Source: Bacteroides ihuae (GTDB lineage: Bacteria; Bacteroidota; Bacteroidia; Bacteroidales; Bacteroidaceae). From it: a stretch of DNA of 64,000 bases. Positions 18,648 through 28,587 of the stretch are shown here, piece after piece (within the stretch, counting starts at the first letter, position 1; each line of letters opens with the position of its first letter). The notes beneath the pieces were generated by a model. It saw only the letters and a program-made list of their open reading frames with translations, was not told where the DNA came from and did not search any database. The translations under genes and the position numbers were made by a program. The stretch covers positions 124,001 to 188,000 of the forward strand of contig NZ_FNVX01000004.1 in the NCBI RefSeq assembly GCF_900104585.1. Direction: 5' to 3'.

Positions 18648-21600
18648 ATGAATATGTTTAGAATCAAATATAAAAACATAGCAGCAGGATTGAATAAAGC
18701 ATTGTTCATGCTTGCTATAATGCTAATTGCGCAAACATCTTATGCGCAGGAACTGAAAACGTTGACTGGCCGTGTTGTTGATGAAAACAATGATCCTATT
18801 GCCGGGGCTGTAATCAACGTCACAGAAGAGAGTCGTATTGCGGTTTCTGGTAGAGATGGCTATTTCAAGTTGAAGAAGGTAAAAGCAGCAGACGAGCTAT
18901 GCATTACCAGCGTTGGGTACAAATCAACTACTGCGATTGCTGAATTTTCAGATAATCTTAAAATTACTTTGGAACTGGATCTCGACGAGTACGTACATAC
19001 TACAGCCGTCCCTTTTGGCCGTAAACAAAAAAAGTTTATCACCGAATCAACTTCTGTAGTCTTGGGTTCTGAATTAGAGAAACATCCGGTAACAGTACTT
19101 CAGAATGCTTTTACATCTACCCTTACAGGCGTAGAAACGTATGAAGCGCAATCGGAACCTGGATGGTCGGAAACAGCACTCTATATCCGAGGCATACGCA
19201 CAATGAATGCGAGTGCTCGTTCTCCATTGATAATCGTGGATAATGTAGAGCGTGACCTTTCTTTCCTGGATGCCTACCCTATTGAATCAATTACAATATT
19301 GAAAGATGCAGCAGCAGCTTCCATCTATGGTATGCGGGGTGCCAATGGAGTGGTATTGGTTACTACAAAACGTGGTGAAACAGGAAAAACAAAGATTGAT
19401 TTCACTCAAGAAGTTGGTTTTCAAACTGCCGCAGGTATTCCTGAATCTCAAAATTCGTACAATTATGCGTTGACACGCAATCAAGCACGATATTTAGATG
19501 GTTTGCAGCCAGAGTTCTCTGATGAAGATATACAGCACTACTATGAGGTATGTAATGGAACACTAGATCCTTCATTGAAATACAAGTATTTCAATACAAA
19601 CTGGCACGAAACGATGTTGCGCGATTTAGCACCTCAATACCGTACCAACATATCATTGAGCGGTGGTAACAAGAAGACACGTTACTATGTATCATTCTCA
19701 TATCTACGCCAAGAAGGTTTGTATGACACCAAATGGACAGAATGGAATGATGACTACTCTACACAACATGTATTAGACAGATACAATCTACGATCTAATG
19801 TTGATTTAGATATCAACAAGTTCTTAAGTATTTCCTTAGATCTTGGCGGACGTATAGATAATATTTCTCAACCGGGAATTGACACATGGAATCTATTTAC
19901 TTGGGGTGCAGGTGAGAACAAGCCTATTTATCCGGTATTTTGTCCGGACGGTAGTTTCTTCATGCCTACTGAAAGTGATAGTAAGAATGGAGCCGCCCAA
20001 ATAGCAGGGCGTGGAATTGATAAGAATCGTCGCCGTAACTTATATACAAATGTAACTGCAACCGGTAATCTTGATGTCATCACGAAAGGATTAAAAACAA
20101 AGTTGACGATTGGATTTGATTCGTATGAAACATTTCAATCTACACAACAAGCTGATATTGATGTATTCTCATACAATTATGGAGATGAGGTAAGTGATCC
20201 TTCCGAGTACACATACAAACGTATGCGCACAGGAATAGCACTGCCCAACCCCACCACCAGCCCTAGAGATTATTACTATAACATCAATATGATTGGCGCA
20301 CTGGAGTATAATCGTACATTCGGGAAACATGCACTTAGTGCTCAAGCATTTGTACGGACATATCAGAACGTAGTTCGTGGTCAGGAATCCTCCAATCGGT
20401 ACCTTTCCTATAACGCCACAGCCACTTATGTATATGATAACCGTTACATTCTTTCGGGCAATCTCTCACGCATGGGTTGTGATAATTTTGATGAAAGCGA
20501 ACGATTTGCTACATTCCCCGGTATATCAGCCGGATGGGTGTTATCAGAGGAGTCTTGGCTGAAAAATAAAAATATAAACTTATTAAAACTACGCGCTTCT
20601 TACGGTAGAGCAGGACAATCAAATATAGGTGCAAGCCGTTATCCTTATCAAAGCACTTTTTCTGAAGGAGGCAATTATAACTTTGGAACGTCACAAACTG
20701 AGTGGAAAGGTGCATACGAATCGACCACCGGGAATAAAAACATCAAATGGGAGCTATCCGATATGGTGAATGTAGGAGTTGATTTTAATATCTGGAATAA
20801 AAAGCTATACGGTTCTGTAGATGCTTTCAAAGAATGGAGATCTAACATCTTGGTAACTCGCTCTACCGTACCTTCTCTTTATGGTGCAACAGTGCCTAGT
20901 GATTCTTACGGAAAGGCCGAATCAAAAGGGACTGAAATAACATTGGGACATGCAAACAAAATTGGTGATTTTGAATACTACATAGAAGGTATGTTAACTT
21001 GGAACACCAACAAAATTACTGAAATGGACGAGTTGGCTCCTGATTATGATTACCAAACCAAAACAGGGCAACGAATTGACAGAAGTCAGTTGTTGCAATG
21101 GAAACAATGGGCTAGTGATGAAAGTTTAATGCCCACATCCCACCAAGATGCAATTGATCATCCGGAGAAATATCCCTGGCATGCTGCCGGTGTGTATAAA
21201 TTAGGAAATGCCATTTTTGAAGATGTGAATGGTGATAGAATTATCAATAGCTACGACAAGAAACCTTCAGGTTATACAAATATTCCTGAATTGATCCCAT
21301 CAATCAAGCTAGGCTTCGTATGGAAGGGTTTTGATGCACGCGCAATTCTAACAGCCTATCTAAATCGAAGCGTAGGATGCCGTGAAAATATGGACAATGG
21401 ATTTGGTTGGGGAGGTACTTCCACACACGCTGTTACTCAAACCTGGGGATATTATACAGATGATCCTACAGATTCTCGCAATATCAACGCAAAATACCCA
21501 AGACTTTCTACCAGCTTCAGCGATATAGATAGAAATTATCCTTATAATGAATCGACGATCTGGGTAGTAAATGGTGATTTCTTGTCATTGCGCAATATTG

Positions 21601-21794
21601 AAGTGGGTTATTCATTGCCGCAGAAACTTATTGCAAAAGTAAATATGACCAAGTGTCGTTTTTACTTTAACGGCTATAACTTGTGGACATGGAGTCATCT
21701 TCCTGATGGATTTGATCCGGAAAATCCCACCAATTATTTGTGGGCTTATCCTAAAACAAAATCATTCACTGTTGGCGTTAATATCGGATTCTAG
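18648..21794 (+). CDS. SusC-like TonB-dependent outer-membrane transporter 2
   Basis: A 1048-aa SusC-family protein with a signal peptide ending SYAQ, a carboxypeptidase-regulatory-like domain (about residues 35-110), a plug (LIIVDNVER, IESITILKDAAAASIYG, MRGANGVVLVTTKRG) and a barrel ending FTVGVNIGF. The region that in most SusC proteins reads EEVVVVGYG is here DEYVHTTAVPFGRKQ (near residue 113), a clear departure from SusC1. The start is 18648 or the ATG at 18654. With the following SusD it forms the second importer pair of the PUL. It corresponds to BT0362. Confidence 0.93.
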   Translation: MNMFRIKYKNIAAGLNKALFMLAIMLIAQTSYAQELKTLTGRVVDENNDPIAGAVINVTEESRIAVSGRDGYFKLKKVKAADELCITSVGYKSTTAIAEFSDNLKITLELDLDEYVHTTAVPFGRKQKKFITESTSVVLGSELEKHPVTVLQNAFTSTLTGVETYEAQSEPGWSETALYIRGIRTMNASARSPLIIVDNVERDLSFLDAYPIESITILKDAAAASIYGMRGANGVVLVTTKRGETGKTKIDFTQEVGFQTAAGIPESQNSYNYALTRNQARYLDGLQPEFSDEDIQHYYEVCNGTLDPSLKYKYFNTNWHETMLRDLAPQYRTNISLSGGNKKTRYYVSFSYLRQEGLYDTKWTEWNDDYSTQHVLDRYNLRSNVDLDINKFLSISLDLGGRIDNISQPGIDTWNLFTWGAGENKPIYPVFCPDGSFFMPTESDSKNGAAQIAGRGIDKNRRRNLYTNVTATGNLDVITKGLKTKLTIGFDSYETFQSTQQADIDVFSYNYGDEVSDPSEYTYKRMRTGIALPNPTTSPRDYYYNINMIGALEYNRTFGKHALSAQAFVRTYQNVVRGQESSNRYLSYNATATYVYDNRYILSGNLSRMGCDNFDESERFATFPGISAGWVLSEESWLKNKNINLLKLRASYGRAGQSNIGASRYPYQSTFSEGGNYNFGTSQTEWKGAYESTTGNKNIKWELSDMVNVGVDFNIWNKKLYGSVDAFKEWRSNILVTRSTVPSLYGATVPSDSYGKAESKGTEITLGHANKIGDFEYYIEGMLTWNTNKITEMDELAPDYDYQTKTGQRIDRSQLLQWKQWASDESLMPTSHQDAIDHPEKYPWHAAGVYKLGNAIFEDVNGDRIINSYDKKPSGYTNIPELIPSIKLGFVWKGFDARAILTAYLNRSVGCRENMDNGFGWGGTSTHAVTQTWGYYTDDPTDSRNINAKYPRLSTSFSDIDRNYPYNESTIWVVNGDFLSLRNIEVGYSLPQKLIAKVNMTKCRFYFNGYNLWTWSHLPDGFDPENPTNYLWAYPKTKSFTVGVNIGF

Positions 21795-21817
21795 TAACAT
21801 TTAAACAAGATGATAAT

Positions 21818-23620
21818 ATGAAGAAAATTTCATTCTATATAACAGCTGCAATGTTCCTTCTTACCGGAACAGCATGTAGTGACTACCTCGACAAGGAGTA
21901 TGACGCTTCTCTTTCAGAAGAAAAAGTATTTGGTAACCAAGCTCTGACTAGGCAGTTCCTTACGAACATCTATACTAATCTACCGGATGGCATAGCTCCG
22001 TTTGCCGACAATCAGTTTACGGGTGCATCTCGCGACTGTATGACGGACAATGCCACATCTTATTGGGGATTACATTATTACAACAAAATAAATTTGGATG
22101 CTTATACTGCCTCCGATCATCCTCTTTTAAGTTTTTGGACGACTGATTTTTATGGAATCCGCAAATGCAATGTTTTTCTAAAGAATGCACGTGCATCGGT
22201 AGTAGGTAATGCGTCAATGTCTGGAGATGACAACAAATTATATGACCGTTATTGCGCTGAAGCCAAATTGATGCGTGCTATATTCCATTTCGATTTGGTT
22301 TGTTGGTTTGGAAATGCTCCCATTGTGGGCGAAGATGAAAGTGGAATTCCTATTGTGTTTGACATGGATAATCAAGCTCAGATGAATATCAGCCGTACCG
22401 CAGCAGCAGAGGTATTGGAATGGGTCGCCCAACAATGCGATGAAGTAAAAGACCTATTGCCTTTTCGTTATAGTAATGAAGATATCAATTGGGGACGCGT
22501 TAACGGAGCTACCGCTTATGCTTTGAAATCAAGAGCATTACTCTATCGCGCATCAGCACTGAATAATTCAACGAATGACAAGAGCTATTGGACCAATGCC
22601 GCCCAGGCTGCAAAAGACTTTATCTCTAAGAATGCGCAACAAACTAAACCCTTTGCGCTATATGCTGATTATCAAAAGTGTTTTTATGAAAATCCTACTT
22701 ATAATAACGAAATCATACTGGCCCGTTCTGTGTGGAATACTAACACCGTTGATCTACAATTATTGCCTCCCGGATTTACTGGCTCTGTATCAGGTGCCGG
22801 GCGTACAAACCCGACTCAAAACTTTGTAGATTGCTTTGAAATGACTAATGGCAAACGTATTGATGAAGCCAACTCCGGTTATAAGGAAGCTGATCCATAC
22901 GCTAATAGAGATCCACGCTTGGAAGCTACCATCTTTCATCATGGTTCCGTATGGGGGCGAGCCGATCAGGGAGAACAACGTTCCGTGGATGTACACTTCA
23001 ATTCGGCTACAGACAAAGGAGCCGACTATAGAGAATCAATGGGTGGAACATATACCGGATATTACCAAAAGAAATACGTAAATCCAAACCTTATATTGAA
23101 AGATGCAAAAACCTTTCCGCATGCATGGATCATTTTCCGCTATGCCGAAATTCTCTTAAATGCTGCAGAAGCAATTAATGAAGCGGAAGGTCCCTCTCAG
23201 GCATATCAATATGTGAACGAAGTACGAACTCGTTCCGGCATGCCCGGATACTCAAACCTGACTCAAGAGAATCTTCGCACCCGCATACGCAATGAACGAC
23301 GTGTGGAACTGTGTTTTGAAGATCATCGATTCTTTGACTTACGACGATGGAAACTCTATGATGGTGTGACTTCCGCAAATGAATTAAGTAAGCCTCGTTA
23401 CGAACAACTTCTAAATATGTACGGCATTCAGGTTACTGTTTCAGGAAGTAAACCTCAATATACTTTCACCGGCGCTCCGGGTACGAGTGGAAATGACATG
23501 GATCTTCGAGTTTTCAATAATCCGAAAAACTATTATTTCCCAATACCAAGCAGTGAAGTTAAACGTGCACCAAACTTACTACAGAATTCGGGTTGGGAAA
23601 CTACCGGTTCTGACAACTAG
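21818..23620 (+). CDS. SusD-like surface glycan-binding lipoprotein 2
   Basis: A 600-aa RagB/SusD-family lipoprotein (Cys20 after LTGTA). It shows GIRKCNVFLKNA, AEAKLMRAIFHFDLV, IFRYAEILLNAAEAINEA and CFEDHRFFDLRRW in family order and ends with a YYFPIPSSEV segment. It pairs with SusC2 24 nt upstream. A strong stem-loop at 23637-23675 separates it from the endo-arabinanase gene. It corresponds to BT0361. Confidence 0.93.
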   Translation: MKKISFYITAAMFLLTGTACSDYLDKEYDASLSEEKVFGNQALTRQFLTNIYTNLPDGIAPFADNQFTGASRDCMTDNATSYWGLHYYNKINLDAYTASDHPLLSFWTTDFYGIRKCNVFLKNARASVVGNASMSGDDNKLYDRYCAEAKLMRAIFHFDLVCWFGNAPIVGEDESGIPIVFDMDNQAQMNISRTAAAEVLEWVAQQCDEVKDLLPFRYSNEDINWGRVNGATAYALKSRALLYRASALNNSTNDKSYWTNAAQAAKDFISKNAQQTKPFALYADYQKCFYENPTYNNEIILARSVWNTNTVDLQLLPPGFTGSVSGAGRTNPTQNFVDCFEMTNGKRIDEANSGYKEADPYANRDPRLEATIFHHGSVWGRADQGEQRSVDVHFNSATDKGADYRESMGGTYTGYYQKKYVNPNLILKDAKTFPHAWIIFRYAEILLNAAEAINEAEGPSQAYQYVNEVRTRSGMPGYSNLTQENLRTRIRNERRVELCFEDHRFFDLRRWKLYDGVTSANELSKPRYEQLLNMYGIQVTVSGSKPQYTFTGAPGTSGNDMDLRVFNNPKNYYFPIPSSEVKRAPNLLQNSGWETTGSDN

Positions 23621-23636
23621 TAGAGAATGATAATAA

Positions 23637-23675
23637 CTATGCCAATGTGTTCAAAATATAAACACATTGGCATAG
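23637..23675 (+). other. Intra-operon stem-loop between SusD2 and the endo-arabinanase gene
   Basis: Perfect 15-bp arms (23637-23651 and 23661-23675) enclose a 9-nt loop, followed by ACTTTTA. The T-tract is short and the operon seems to continue, so this is more likely a partial terminator or an RNA-stabilising 3' end than a full stop. Confidence 0.6.
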
Positions 23676-23704
23676 ACTTTTAATAACCAGATACTCTTAC
23701 AACA

Positions 23705-25585
23705 ATGACAATTTATTCTAAAAAATGGCAATTAATCGGACTTCTATTATGTGTGTGTTGCGGATGTGGCAAATCAGAAGATTTGGGCGATTATGCAACG
23801 GTAAGCACTCCATCGATAGAAAACACCACTTCTAACTCTGCAACGCTATCTTGTACCATTACAGATGACGGAAGCAGCACGATTACCGAAAAAGGTTTTT
23901 GTTGGAGCAGCTCAAAGCAAAAGCCGACCAAAGAAGACAGTTCAACAAGTGTCTCAACAAGTGATTCAGAGTGGAGTGGAGAAATAACAAATCTTATTTC
24001 AAACACAACATATTATGTCAGAGCCTATGTTATTAATAAAACAGGTATAGCCTATTCTTCAAGTACATCATTTACTACGCTTACGAGTTATGCGCCACCC
24101 ACTTACAAAGATGATTACAGCGCCATGGCAGACTGGAACATGCGTACTTCCTGGAATCTGGCCAATGTACATGATCCGACAGTAGAAAAAGAGGGGGACT
24201 ACTATTATATGTATACCACGGATGCTTCGTATGGCAATGCTCATGAAGGTCACGGGCACTTCCATTGTCGCCGCTCAAAAGATTTAGTGAACTGGGAATA
24301 CAAAGGTGCAACGATGTCTGAAGCTCCTGCATGGGTGAAAGATTCGCTCAACAGTATGCGCAGTCGCATGGGATTGGCAGCCATCGATAATCCGATGTAT
24401 GGATATTGGGCTCCGGTTGTAAGAAAAGTAAGTAGCAGTAAATATAGGATGTATTACAGCATTGTTGTGGACAATTACATAAAAACCGGAAAGGCAAACA
24501 CAAGCGCCAATTTTGATGGCTCGTGGACTGAAAGGGCTTTCATCGGTATGATGGAAACGGATAATTTAGCAAATAATACATGGACGGACAAAGGGTATGT
24601 GATTACTTCATCAACCGACAGACAGCTTGACTGGTCCAGATCTAATGTAAGCGATTGGAGCGCATACTTTAAATGGAATGCTATCGACCCTTCATTTATC
24701 GTGACTCCGAATAATGAACAATGGCTTATCTACGGTTCGTGGCACTCAGGCATTGTAGCTGTTCAGCTGGATACCACAACAGGAAAGCCACAAAAGCTGG
24801 GTGAACCATGGAACGTAAATGCTCTTGGAGATTATGGTGTTCGCATAGCCACCCGAAGTGCTCAAAGCAGATGGCAAGGGTCTGAAGCACCGGAGATTAT
24901 CTACAATGAAAATACAGGCTACTATTATCTGTTTTTAGCTTATGATGAACTATCGGTTGCTTACAACACACGCGTATGCCGCTCCCAAAATATCACCGGA
25001 CCATATTATGGAATGGACGGACAAAATATTAGCAATGGAGCTGAATGTTGGCCTATCCTGACACACCCGTACAAGTTCAACAACCATTCCGGCTGGGTGG
25101 GAATCTCACATTGTTGCGTATTCAAAGACGACAACAACAACTGGTATTATTGTTCGCAAGGCAGATTACCCGCCAATACCAACGGCAACGCTTATAGCAA
25201 TGCAATAATGATGGGGCACGTTCGTTCCATTAAATGGACACAAGATGGTTGGCCGGTTGTGATGCCAGAAAGGTATGCCGCAGTGCCCAAAACAGCGATT
25301 GACGAAAGCAATCTGGTAGGTACATGGGAACATATCAATTTAGCTTATAATTATGGTAAGCAACAAACGTCCCAGACTTTAATATTGACAGCGGATAAGA
25401 AAGCATCCGGGGCTATCACTGGCAATTGGTCGTACGATGCAAATACAAGTACTCTAACTATTGGCTCACAAAAAGTTCTCATTGAACGCGAATTAAATTG
25501 GGAAGCCACAACACGCATACCAACGATTGTATATGCCGGATTGACTTCATCTGGGCAATCTGTTTGGGGTAAAAAAGTAGAATAA
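23705..25585 (+). CDS. GH43 endo-arabinanase, surface lipoprotein
   Basis: A 626-aa lipoprotein with a Cys-rich lipobox (Cys at about 16-21). An immunoglobulin/fibronectin-like domain (about residues 30-125) precedes the GH43 propeller, whose residues are Asp157 in NVHDPT, Asp328 in NAIDPS and Glu397 in EAPEII. A C-terminal beta-domain (about 535-626) matches that of the GH43 at 5794-7278. It is the last gene of the rightward PUL operon, 84 nt after SusD2, and its stop codon lies inside a terminator stem. It corresponds to BT0360, a surface endo-arabinanase that starts depolymerisation. The N-terminal domain probably acts as a spacer from the membrane. Confidence 0.9.
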   Translation: MTIYSKKWQLIGLLLCVCCGCGKSEDLGDYATVSTPSIENTTSNSATLSCTITDDGSSTITEKGFCWSSSKQKPTKEDSSTSVSTSDSEWSGEITNLISNTTYYVRAYVINKTGIAYSSSTSFTTLTSYAPPTYKDDYSAMADWNMRTSWNLANVHDPTVEKEGDYYYMYTTDASYGNAHEGHGHFHCRRSKDLVNWEYKGATMSEAPAWVKDSLNSMRSRMGLAAIDNPMYGYWAPVVRKVSSSKYRMYYSIVVDNYIKTGKANTSANFDGSWTERAFIGMMETDNLANNTWTDKGYVITSSTDRQLDWSRSNVSDWSAYFKWNAIDPSFIVTPNNEQWLIYGSWHSGIVAVQLDTTTGKPQKLGEPWNVNALGDYGVRIATRSAQSRWQGSEAPEIIYNENTGYYYLFLAYDELSVAYNTRVCRSQNITGPYYGMDGQNISNGAECWPILTHPYKFNNHSGWVGISHCCVFKDDNNNWYYCSQGRLPANTNGNAYSNAIMMGHVRSIKWTQDGWPVVMPERYAAVPKTAIDESNLVGTWEHINLAYNYGKQQTSQTLILTADKKASGAITGNWSYDANTSTLTIGSQKVLIERELNWEATTRIPTIVYAGLTSSGQSVWGKKVE

Positions 25586-25607
25586 TATTCTACTTTTTTA
25601 CCCTTTT
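25567..25607 (+). terminator. Terminator at the end of the PUL operon, overlapping the GH43 stop
   Basis: Perfect 17-bp arms (25567-25583 and 25587-25603) enclose a 3-nt loop, followed by TTTT. The left arm includes the first base of the TAA stop codon (25583-25585). Because both arms carry A/T runs next to GGGT/ACCC, it could work in both directions. Confidence 0.75.
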
Positions 25608-25649
25608 AATGTTGCATAACATATTATGAGAATGCCCAACATAAATAAT

Positions 25650-25668
25650 AAGTGTTACTTTTACACCC
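25650..25668 (+). promoter_or_regulatory. Candidate AraR operator and promoter of the arabinose catabolic operon
   Basis: AAGTGT-N7-ACAC (25650-25666) has the same spacing as the palindrome at the PUL promoter (11988-12010). It overlaps a weak -7-like box, TACTTTTA (25656-25663), and lies about 50 nt before the mutarotase ATG at 25719. Confidence 0.4.
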
Positions 25669-25718
25669 AAAATAAAATAAGTATCTCGTTTACAGACCTA
25701 TCACTTAAAACGAAAAAC

Positions 25719-26858
25719 ATGAAAAAACAGTTATTATCAATTGGATTTGTTGCATTAACGATGATTTCTTGTAACAATAAGCCGAAAGAAGAGTTGACAT
25801 TGTCCGGGTTGGATCCTAAAAATTTCCAAACGGAAGTAAACCAAATGCCGGTTAACCTTTATACCTTGAAGAACAAGGCAGGTATGGAGGTGTGCATCAC
25901 CAATTTTGGTGGACGCATCGTATCTGTTATGGTACCTGATAAAAAAGGTGCAATGAAAGATGTAGTACTTGGTTTCGATAGCATCGCCGACTACATCAAT
26001 GTACCCAGTGATTTTGGTGCATCTATCGGACGTTATGCCAACCGTATTAAAGACGGTAAAATTGTTATCGACGGAAAAACAATTCAACTACCACAAAACA
26101 ACTTCGGACATTGCTTGCATGGCGGCCCTAAAGGGTGGCAATATCAGGTATATGAAGCCAAACCTGTTAATGAAACAACCTTAGAGTTGGTACGCAAATC
26201 ACCGGATGGAGATGAAAACTTCCCCGGAAATGTAACGGCAAAAGTAACCTATACACTAACAGATGATAATGCTATCGACATTAAGTACGAAGCAACAACT
26301 GATAAAAAGACGGTTATCAACATGACCAATCACTCCTACTTTAATTTATCCGGTGATGCGCAACAACCAATCACTGATAATCTATTATACGTCAATGCCG
26401 ATAAGTTCACTCCGGTAGACAGTACTTTCATGACAACAGGAGAAATAGTACCAGTGGCAGAAACTCCTATGGATTTCACCACGCCTAAGACGATCGGAAA
26501 AGATATCGACAAATATGACTACAAGCAATTAAAAAATGGCAACGGATACGATCATAACTGGGTGCTGAACACTGCGGGAGACATTAAACAAGTTGCTGCG
26601 AAACTAACCTCTCCTACCAGTGGCATTACATTGGAAGTATATACGGACGAACCAGGTATTCAGGTTTACACCGGAAACTTCCTTGATGGAACAGTGAAAG
26701 GCAAGAAAGGTATCACGTACAAACAACGCGTAGCAGTATGCCTCGAAACTCAACACTATCCAGACAGTCCTAATAAGCCTGAATGGCCATCAGTTATTTT
26801 GGAACCGGGACAAACTTATCACAGTCATTGTATATTCAAATTCAACGTTGAGAAATAA
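25719..26858 (+). CDS. Aldose 1-epimerase (mutarotase) lipoprotein
   Basis: A 379-aa aldose 1-epimerase starting at the ATG at 25719; the upstream in-frame extension to 25626 runs through the promoter. It has a lipoprotein signal (Cys18 in MISCNNK), so it acts in the periplasm or at the membrane. Family motifs: FGGRIVSV, IGRYANRI, HGGPKGW, NMTNHSYFNLSG (catalytic His) and a late VCLETQHYPDSPN (with the catalytic Glu). It speeds interconversion of sugar anomers, here probably L-arabinose released by the arabinofuranosidases, ready for the symporter encoded 26 nt downstream. It corresponds to BT0356. Confidence 0.9.
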   Translation: MKKQLLSIGFVALTMISCNNKPKEELTLSGLDPKNFQTEVNQMPVNLYTLKNKAGMEVCITNFGGRIVSVMVPDKKGAMKDVVLGFDSIADYINVPSDFGASIGRYANRIKDGKIVIDGKTIQLPQNNFGHCLHGGPKGWQYQVYEAKPVNETTLELVRKSPDGDENFPGNVTAKVTYTLTDDNAIDIKYEATTDKKTVINMTNHSYFNLSGDAQQPITDNLLYVNADKFTPVDSTFMTTGEIVPVAETPMDFTTPKTIGKDIDKYDYKQLKNGNGYDHNWVLNTAGDIKQVAAKLTSPTSGITLEVYTDEPGIQVYTGNFLDGTVKGKKGITYKQRVAVCLETQHYPDSPNKPEWPSVILEPGQTYHSHCIFKFNVEK

Positions 26859-26884
26859 TTATAAACTTTAAATAGAATAAAACC

Positions 26885-28564
26885 GTGGGAACATTAGACT
26901 GGATTGTTATAGCGTTATTTTTCGCTGCACTTATAGGTATTATAATCTGGGTAACCAGACAAAAACAAAATAACTCGGAGGATTACTTTCTCGGAGGGCG
27001 TGATGCTGGTTGGATCGCAATCGGCGCTTCCATTTTTGCTTCAAATATTGGATCGGAGCACTTAATCGGTCTTGCAGGAGCCGGAGCATCTAGTGGTATG
27101 GCCATGGCTCATTGGGAAATACAAGGATGGATGATTCTTATTTTAGGATGGGTATTCGTTCCTTTTTACTCCAGAAGTATGGTGCTCACCATGCCTGAAT
27201 TCCTTGAGCGTCGTTATAATAGTGAATCACGTACGATACTTTCTATCATATCTCTGGTAAGTTATGTATTGACCAAAGTTGCCGTTACGGTATATGCAGG
27301 TGGATTGGTGTTCCAGCAAGTATTCGGAATCAAAGAACTATGGGGAATTGACTTCTTCTGGATTTCGGCAATTGGCCTTGTTCTGTTAACAGCCCTATAC
27401 ACGATATTCGGTGGAATGAAATCAGTGCTCTATACTTCCGTACTTCAAACTCCTATTTTATTAGCCGGTTCCATCATTATTCTGGTACTTGGTTTGAAAG
27501 CTGTAGGTGGATGGGACGAAGTTTTAGCAACTTGTGGTGCAACTCCAGTGAATCAATATGGAGATACCATGGTCAATCTAATTCGCAGCAATGGCGACCC
27601 GAACTTTCCGTGGCTAGGTGCTTTGATTGGTTCATCTATTATTGGATTCTGGTATTGGTGTACAGACCAGTTCATCGTACAACGTGTACTTTCAGGTAGA
27701 AATGAGAAAGAAGCACGTCGTGGATCAATATTTGGAGCCTATTTAAAACTATTGCCTGTATTCTTATTCCTTATTCCGGGCATGATCGCTTTTACCATGT
27801 CTCAAAAAGGAATTATGTTAAACGGCGTGCAATATGTGCTTCCTTCTGCTGACGCAGCTTTCCCTTCGCTGGTTGCCAAATTGCTTCCTGCCGGAGTGAA
27901 AGGACTTGTTGTCTGCGGTATTCTTGCCGCTTTAATGAGCTCGCTTGCTTCTTTGTTCAATTCTTCAGCAATGCTTTTCACCATCGATTTTTACAAAAGA
28001 TTTAAGCCAAATACTCCCGAAAAGAAATTAGTAAAAATAGGTCAGATAGCAACAGTAGTAATCGTTATCTTAGGTATCTTATGGATTCCCATTATGAAGA
28101 GTATCGGTAATGTGCTTTATAACTACTTACAAGATGTACAGTCTGTATTGGCTCCGGGTATTGCCGCAGCTTTCTTAATGGGTATTACATGGAAACGTAC
28201 TTCTGCCAAAGGTGGAATGTGGGGACTACTCTCTGGCTTTGCCATTGGTATCACTCGTTTAGGAGCTAAAGTATATTATACTACTATTGGCACAAATGCG
28301 GGCGAATCAATGTTTAAGAGTTTGTTCTATGACCTGAACTGGTTATTCTTCTGCGGATGGATGCTACTCTTCTGTATCATTGTCGTAGTAGTAGTCAGCT
28401 TATTTACAAAAGCGCCAGACCCTGCACAAATTCAAGGTTTAGTATTTGGATCGTCAACACCCGAACAAAAAGCTGCATCAAGAGCTAGTTGGAACCATTG
28501 GGATGTTATCAACACAATTATCATATTAGGCTTTACAGCGGCGTTCTATTGGTACTTCTGGTAA
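26885..28564 (+). CDS. Sodium/solute symporter (SSS family), putative L-arabinose transporter
   Basis: A 559-aa inner-membrane protein with about 13-14 hydrophobic segments and SSS motifs: GGRDAGW, an N-terminal IGSEHLIGLAGAG, and GGMKSVLYTSVLQTPILL. The start is a GTG at 26885 (GTG GGA ACA TTA); no in-frame ATG lies between this codon and the upstream stop. It follows the mutarotase by 26 nt and precedes araR by 23 nt. Position matches BT0355. L-arabinose as substrate is inferred from the operon. Confidence 0.88.
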   Translation: MGTLDWIVIALFFAALIGIIIWVTRQKQNNSEDYFLGGRDAGWIAIGASIFASNIGSEHLIGLAGAGASSGMAMAHWEIQGWMILILGWVFVPFYSRSMVLTMPEFLERRYNSESRTILSIISLVSYVLTKVAVTVYAGGLVFQQVFGIKELWGIDFFWISAIGLVLLTALYTIFGGMKSVLYTSVLQTPILLAGSIIILVLGLKAVGGWDEVLATCGATPVNQYGDTMVNLIRSNGDPNFPWLGALIGSSIIGFWYWCTDQFIVQRVLSGRNEKEARRGSIFGAYLKLLPVFLFLIPGMIAFTMSQKGIMLNGVQYVLPSADAAFPSLVAKLLPAGVKGLVVCGILAALMSSLASLFNSSAMLFTIDFYKRFKPNTPEKKLVKIGQIATVVIVILGILWIPIMKSIGNVLYNYLQDVQSVLAPGIAAAFLMGITWKRTSAKGGMWGLLSGFAIGITRLGAKVYYTTIGTNAGESMFKSLFYDLNWLFFCGWMLLFCIIVVVVVSLFTKAPDPAQIQGLVFGSSTPEQKAASRASWNHWDVINTIIILGFTAAFYWYFW

Positions 28565-28587
28565 TTAAGAACTAACTAAATCTGTTA

